Positions 60,248-64,000 of a stretch of DNA of 64,000 nt are shown in pieces. Source of the stretch: Nocardioides guangzhouensis (GTDB taxonomy: Bacteria > Actinomycetota > Actinomycetes > Propionibacteriales > Nocardioidaceae); assembly GCF_004519545.1 (NCBI RefSeq), contig NZ_SDKM01000019.1, forward strand, positions 35,453-99,452, read 5' to 3'. The notes beneath the pieces were generated by a model. It saw nothing but the letters and a program-made list of their open reading frames with translations. It made no database searches and was not told the origin of the DNA. Positions within the stretch are counted from its first letter, which is position 1; each line of letters starts with the position of its first letter. Made by a program: the position numbers and the translations under genes.

Positions 60248-60885
60248 TGGCGGACGACGTGCTGTTCACCCGGGCGGGCCTGGTCCGGTTGCTTGCCGAG
60301 GCCGGATGCGAGGTCGTTGGCGAGGCCCACGACCTGGACTCCACGCTGCGCGAGACCTTGGTGAACCGACCCGACGTGGTCGTGCTCGACATCCGGATGC
60401 CTCCGACGCACAGTGACGAGGGACTCGTGGCTGCTGCCCGGATCGGGGCGGACCTCCCGGGCACCGGCGTGCTGGTGCTGTCGAGCTACGTCGAACCGGC
60501 CTATGCCATGCGGCTGATCGACGATCATCCGGAAGGCGTGGGGTACCTGCTCAAGGAACGAGTCTCGGACACCGCCGTGCTCGTCGACGCGCTGAGCAGG
60601 ATCGTCGACGGCGAGTGCGTGGTCGACCCGACGATCGTCGCTCGCCTCGTCGGCCGACGTCGACGCACCGACCCGCTCGACGTCCTGACGGAAAGGGAGC
60701 GGGAGGTGCTCGCCCTGCTGGCCGAGGGCCTGTCCAACCGCGCGGTGGCCGAGCGGATCACCGTCACGGAACGCACCGTAGAAGCGCACACGAAGCTGAT
60801 CTTCCAGAAGCTCGGGCTCGACGCCGACCCGTTGTCGAACCGCAGGGTCCAGGCCGTGCTTGCCTACCTGCGCTCAGCGACCTGA
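60235..60885 (+). CDS. NarL/LuxR-type response regulator
   Basis: A 216-residue two-domain regulator. Receiver: VVVADDVLFTRAGLVRLLAE with the acidic pair, Asp52 in VVVLDIRMPPTHSD, and Lys in GYLLKERVSD. Output: LTEREREVLALLAEGLSNRA, then VTERTVEAHTKLIFQKLGL, a complete LuxR helix-turn-helix. GTG 60235 lies inside the kinase gene, so the pair is co-translated. The likely phosphodonor is His408 of the upstream kinase. Confidence 0.94.
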   Translation: MRVVVADDVLFTRAGLVRLLAEAGCEVVGEAHDLDSTLRETLVNRPDVVVLDIRMPPTHSDEGLVAAARIGADLPGTGVLVLSSYVEPAYAMRLIDDHPEGVGYLLKERVSDTAVLVDALSRIVDGECVVDPTIVARLVGRRRRTDPLDVLTEREREVLALLAEGLSNRAVAERITVTERTVEAHTKLIFQKLGLDADPLSNRRVQAVLAYLRSAT

Positions 60886-61091
60886 GGCCAGCCACAGTCA
60901 CCGGCGCCGGACACTGAGGTCAGCCCCGATGCCCGCACCACCCCTCGAGGGTCACCGTGAGGGGCATGAACACATACACACAGCGCCGGCGCCCATCGAG
61001 GCGACCCTGGGGCGCGAAGACCTCTGAGAAGACCTGCCGCCGGACCACGCTCCCTGTTGGTGCAACCGGTCCGGGACCCCTGTCGCGCACG

Positions 61092-61319
61092 ATGTCGAGG
61101 ACGCGGATGGCGGTCGGTTCCAGCGCAGCAGTCCTGACGATGCTGGCGCTGCCGGCCGGGCAGTCCGTCGCCGCTCCGGACGAGGACGTGGACGTCCGCA
61201 CGTGCCTGGCCCCGCTGGGGGATGCCCAGCGCAGCCCTGATGTGCTGCAAGGGTGGATCGACGGCTGCCGGCGCGAGCAGGCGGCTCAGGCGTGGGCCTC
61301 GCTGGGCAACTACCTGTGA
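61092..61319 (+). CDS. Small exported protein
   Basis: A 75-residue product, MSRTRMAVGSSAAVLTMLAL at the start with a signal peptide and a probable AxA cleavage (SVAA-PDEDVD). The mature part is about 45 residues with two cysteines (TCLAPLGD and DGCRREQ) that could form a disulfide. The longer upstream frame is noise-like. Function unknown. Confidence 0.5.
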   Translation: MSRTRMAVGSSAAVLTMLALPAGQSVAAPDEDVDVRTCLAPLGDAQRSPDVLQGWIDGCRREQAAQAWASLGNYL

Positions 61320-61545
61320 GTGGTACTGCGGCTGGACCACTCACCCTCCGACGGCCGCGCGAAAGCAGACCGCTCGGACCCGACCGGGACGGGCTCGTGG
61401 CGTGCATGATCTCAGTCCCGGGCCGGGAGAGCCGTGCGCAGGGCGAAGGGGCGGCCCGCACGAAGTCGACGAAAGAACTCGTCCGCGTCCCTGCCGCCAC
61501 CACCCTCGGTCCACCACCGGCCTCGACACGGTGGGTCACCCCGGA

Positions 61546-62535
61546 TCAGCACGGATTCGACGTCCAGCAGTAGTCGGGATCGTAGGTGTGCGGGAGCACG
61601 GGCCCGACCGACAGCTGGAAGTCCAGGGTGCCGGGGTCGGACCTGAGTGTGTAGACGAGGCCCTGCGACTCCTCACGCACGTAGTCGGAGCCGGCACGGT
61701 CCATGACGTCTGCCAGCTCCCTGGCGACGGAGGTGGGGACCACCCAGCTGGTTCCTTCTCGGTCCGATTCGATTGCGGGGGTGGCCAGCAGGATGTCGGC
61801 CGCTTCGGTGGGCAGGAGCTCGGCCGGACCTGAGCGACGGAGGTCCATCAGGCCGATCCCGTACGAATGCGGGACGAAGGGGCGGAAGGTCGGGTCTTCC
61901 CAGGCGCTGGCGGGCAGCCAGTCCTCCGGGTGGGAGAATTCGGGACAGTACCTGGACTGGCCGGCGCTCCAGCAGCCGGTGTAGTTCCGGTCCTCCATCA
62001 GGCGACCATCGACCCGCACGATCAGGCGACCACCGTTGTCCGAGAGGGGGGTCAGGCGCGGCGAGGCCTCGAGAAGGTGCGAACGCATGGCCTCCACTCC
62101 CGAGGGTGTCAGCCGACGGACCACATAGCCCTGGAATCGGTCGTCGGTGCCGTTGTTGTCCACGTTGATGATGCGGCCGTCGGCGTAGACCCAGGTGCCC
62201 ATCCAGAACTCCGCCGCCGCGACGAGCTGGCCGGTGGCGGGCCCGGTCGGCGCGGTTCCCGGCGGTGGTAGGCCGACGAAGCCGATCCGGTCATCCGCCT
62301 CCGCGCTCGTGCTCGGGTCAGGGTGGCCGACGGGGCCGACCGACTCCGGGTCCCGGGTGACCCCTCTGACGAGCAGTCCGGCGGCAACCGTGCCCACAAC
62401 CGCACACGTCGCCGTCGCCGCGACGAGTCGCCTGCGGCGTCGCTCGCCGGCTCGGCGGATCTCGGGTGGCGCGAGCATCTCCGTGGCGTCCGTGCTCTCG
62501 GCCACCTCCTGGAGCATCGGCGTGAGATCGCTCAT
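61546..62535 (-). CDS. Membrane-anchored anti-sigma-like protein
   Basis: A 329-residue protein whose start overlaps the sigma-factor stop by four bases. About 35 cytoplasmic residues (MSDLTPMLQEVAESTDATEM) precede an Arg-flanked helix (LVAATATCAVVGTVAAGLLV). A large outside domain follows, with four cysteines (YTGCWSAGQSRYCPEF and DYCWTSNPC). The position and topology fit an anti-sigma factor or sigma-linked sensor, although no zinc-binding HxxxC motif is visible. Confidence 0.65.
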   Translation of the reverse strand: MSDLTPMLQEVAESTDATEMLAPPEIRRAGERRRRRLVAATATCAVVGTVAAGLLVRGVTRDPESVGPVGHPDPSTSAEADDRIGFVGLPPPGTAPTGPATGQLVAAAEFWMGTWVYADGRIINVDNNGTDDRFQGYVVRRLTPSGVEAMRSHLLEASPRLTPLSDNGGRLIVRVDGRLMEDRNYTGCWSAGQSRYCPEFSHPEDWLPASAWEDPTFRPFVPHSYGIGLMDLRRSGPAELLPTEAADILLATPAIESDREGTSWVVPTSVARELADVMDRAGSDYVREESQGLVYTLRSDPGTLDFQLSVGPVLPHTYDPDYCWTSNPC

Positions 62536-63056
62536 GTCGTCTCCTCCCCGAACCTGATCACGTCCTCGCTCCGGTAGCCGCTTCCCAGATGTGCACGCAG
62601 CGCGTCACGCCCCCGAGACAGCCGGCTCTTCACCGTCCCCACCGAAACACCGGTCTCGTCCGCCACCTGCTCCATCGTCAGACCGCACAGATCGTGAAGC
62701 ACCAGGGTGCGACGATGCGCGTCCGGAAGGAGCCGCAGAGCGGCCCGGACGTCGAGCATCTCTTCCAACGGGGACCCTGGGGAAATCTCGGCCCGCGTAC
62801 GCCCAACAGTGCGCAGGAACCGGTCGGCCACCATCCGGCGACGGAATACCGAGACCGAGCGGCGCCACGCAACCGTGCGTACCCACGCAGTCGGATCGTC
62901 GAGCCGGGAGACACGCGACCATCGTTGCCACGCCTGTGCATAGGCTTCCTGCAGGACTTCCTTCGCCACCTCGGGATCCGCGGTCATCGCGGTCAACTGA
63001 CCCAGAAGCGTCGCACGCGTGCCGAGGTAGAACTCGTCGAACGACTCGATCTCCAC
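62532..63056 (-). CDS. SigE-family ECF sigma factor
   Basis: A 174-residue group IV sigma factor: region 2 (ESFDEFYLGTRATLLGQLTA, EVAKEVLQEAYAQAWQRW, DDPTAWVRTVAWRRS) and region 4 (LRLLPDAHRRTLVLHDLCGL, TMEQVADETGVSVGTVKSRL). I place the start at GTG 63056 because GGGAG lies 5 bases upstream; the ATG at 63113 lacks a ribosome site. It is co-transcribed with the membrane protein that follows. Confidence 0.88.
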   Translation of the reverse strand: MEIESFDEFYLGTRATLLGQLTAMTADPEVAKEVLQEAYAQAWQRWSRVSRLDDPTAWVRTVAWRRSVSVFRRRMVADRFLRTVGRTRAEISPGSPLEEMLDVRAALRLLPDAHRRTLVLHDLCGLTMEQVADETGVSVGTVKSRLSRGRDALRAHLGSGYRSEDVIRFGEETT

Positions 63057-63289
63057 CGCAGCTCCCGCAACCGGGCGACACTCCACTCGGCATCGCTCCG
63101 ATCTCACCTTCATACACGCGCCGCGACCCCAAAGTGTTCCATCGACGTCGTCCCGTCGTCCCTGCTGGAAACGCGAGGGAGTCCGTGGCCATGCCATGCG
63201 GATCCGCGCCACCAGCGGAAACACCGCAGGCGAGGCGGGGTTTCGTCTTCGTCATCCTCGACCCCTCCGCTCTGGCGCACCCCCGCCGC

Positions 63290-63596
63290 CCCTGGAGCGT
63301 TCAGACGCTCCAGTCCGGCCCGGTCCGCGACGATCCGAGGTGGTGCAGGTAGATGCTCGTCGTAGCGATCGAGGCGTGTCCGAGCCAGGCCTGGACGGTC
63401 ACTGGGTCGACACCCCTCACCGCCCTCAGGTGCGGAACGGCTGATCAGGAGCACTGGCAGCGGGACGCGGACGAAGTCGCGCACCCGCACCTCACGTAGC
63501 TCCGACCAGCGCAGCCCCGACCACGCAGCAATGACGAGGACTGGAACGCCATGACCGGGCGGCTCGGGTATCACGACCCGAGCCGCCATCCCTGGT
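63290..63596 (-). pseudogene. Decayed tyrosine recombinase (integrase) fragment
   Basis: Pieces of an integrase C-terminal domain are spread over frames on the minus strand. AAWSGLRWSELREVRVRDF is the helix around the first catalytic Arg. DPVTVQAWLGHASIATTSIY contains the GH box and leads into the catalytic Tyr (YLHHLG), and DRAGLERLN resembles the usual end. At least two frame changes and loss of the segment between these blocks make it inactive. It may mark an old mobile-element boundary. Confidence 0.7.
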
Positions 63597-63610
63597 GAAG
63601 GAGCCGCGGT

Positions 63611-63823
63611 CTAGCAGAGACCCCTCGCGGCCGCGTTCTTCCCCTGGCCGCCGAGGGCCTGGACGAGTTCGCCGACGTTGTCGAACCCGGCGAGGCCGCC
63701 GCTGTTCACGGTCTTGTGAACCTGGCCGAAGCACGCGGCCTCCGCTGGTGCAGCACTGGCCGGACTTGCGAGGCCGAGGGCTGCAAGAGCGGCGATGGAT
63801 CCGACGGCGAGAATGCGCTTCAT
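63611..63823 (-). CDS. Small exported protein with two cysteines
   Basis: A 70-residue product: signal peptide MKRILAVGSIAALAALGLAS ending ASA, then a mature part of about 45 residues with Cys31 (AEAACFGQVHKTVNSGG) and a C-terminal Cys70 (NAAARGLC), suggesting one disulfide. ATG 63823 has AGGAGGGAAG upstream. Function unknown. Confidence 0.65.
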   Translation of the reverse strand: MKRILAVGSIAALAALGLASPASAAPAEAACFGQVHKTVNSGGLAGFDNVGELVQALGGQGKNAAARGLC

Positions 63824-64000
63824 GTGACTTCCCTCCTCTTGGTGGGTGCTGGTTCACCCATCAACCGTGGTTCGACGCGCGCAGGTGATCGGATTTCTCC
63901 CGTCCGGAAGCAAGTTCACAGCCACTGACCCGGACTACCTGCAACTCGGGACGAGCGCGCACAAAGCCATGAGCGGGCGCGCCTGAGATGCCGCGGAAGC

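Noticed and set aside
60957..61091. Upstream extension of the small exported protein at 61092
   Set aside because: The extra 45 residues are Arg/Thr-rich noise without a ribosome site; the signal peptide begins at the 61092 ATG.

Overview
The window comes from a high-GC actinobacterium, most likely a member of Nocardioidaceae (Nocardioides-like). This is inferred from frequent GTG/TTG starts, four-base ATGA gene overlaps, a SepX/GlpR-type divisome gene, an LCP-family protein, a class F-type sortase, HspR-type heat-shock control, and DUF7144/DUF1269/DUF6325/DUF6458 families. No rRNA or species marker is present, so the genus is an inference.

Region 1 (1-7.8 kb) looks like an envelope/stress cluster. 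It holds a large LuxR (LAL/MalT-like) regulator, DUF7144, two DUF1269 proteins, a TMEM198-like membrane protein, a small protein, DUF6325 and a cardiolipin synthase. Three promoters share one element: a TCACCCG-N3-CGGGTGA box (or a degenerate version), then exactly 20 bases, then CCTAGCGT.

Region 2 (8-23.5 kb) is mostly chromosomal housekeeping: tRNA-Arg(CCT), a broken MFS transporter, a secreted metalloprotease, an LCP protein, mscL, a CpaB-like protein, FmdB, a penicillin-acylase-family enzyme, 5-formyl-THF cyclo-ligase, a UDPGP-family pyrophosphorylase, moeA-moaC-mog, a RimJ-like acetyltransferase, sepX and tRNA-Ala(CGC).

Region 3 (23.5-49.3 kb) begins just after tRNA-Ala. It has membrane-lipid genes (an MprF-like flippase with a kinase-like insert, PAP2, a diacylglycerol-kinase-like protein) and CorA. 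These are followed by two large catabolic operons for aromatic compounds, each read away from its own TetR gene. Operon A (30870-38777) is a complete meta-cleavage route: hydroxylase, extradiol dioxygenase, C-C hydrolase, hydratase, aldolase, acetaldehyde dehydrogenase and acyl-CoA ligase. Operon B (42333-49317) is a second ring-cleavage and acyl-CoA module. Between them lie phaZ and phaC for polyhydroxyalkanoate (PHA). The two TetR proteins are paralogous, and their target promoters have the same geometry (two operators with starts 45 bp apart around a TTGAC box). A perfect copy of the second operator also stands before phaC and, 15 kb away, before a coiled-coil gene that I propose is a phasin.

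Region 4 (49.5-64 kb) carries a Ser/Thr kinase, an hsp20 / J-domain / HspR unit, a sortase plus DUF4397 pair, a signalling cluster, an ECF sigma/anti-sigma pair, a decayed integrase and small secreted proteins. The signalling cluster is the most unusual part. One histidine kinase has a good ATP-binding domain but no phosphoacceptor His. Its neighbour keeps the His but has a degenerate ATP-binding domain. An orphan TRAP-type binding lipoprotein, a stand-alone receiver and a NarL-type regulator lie with them. This looks like a split, complementary sensor system.
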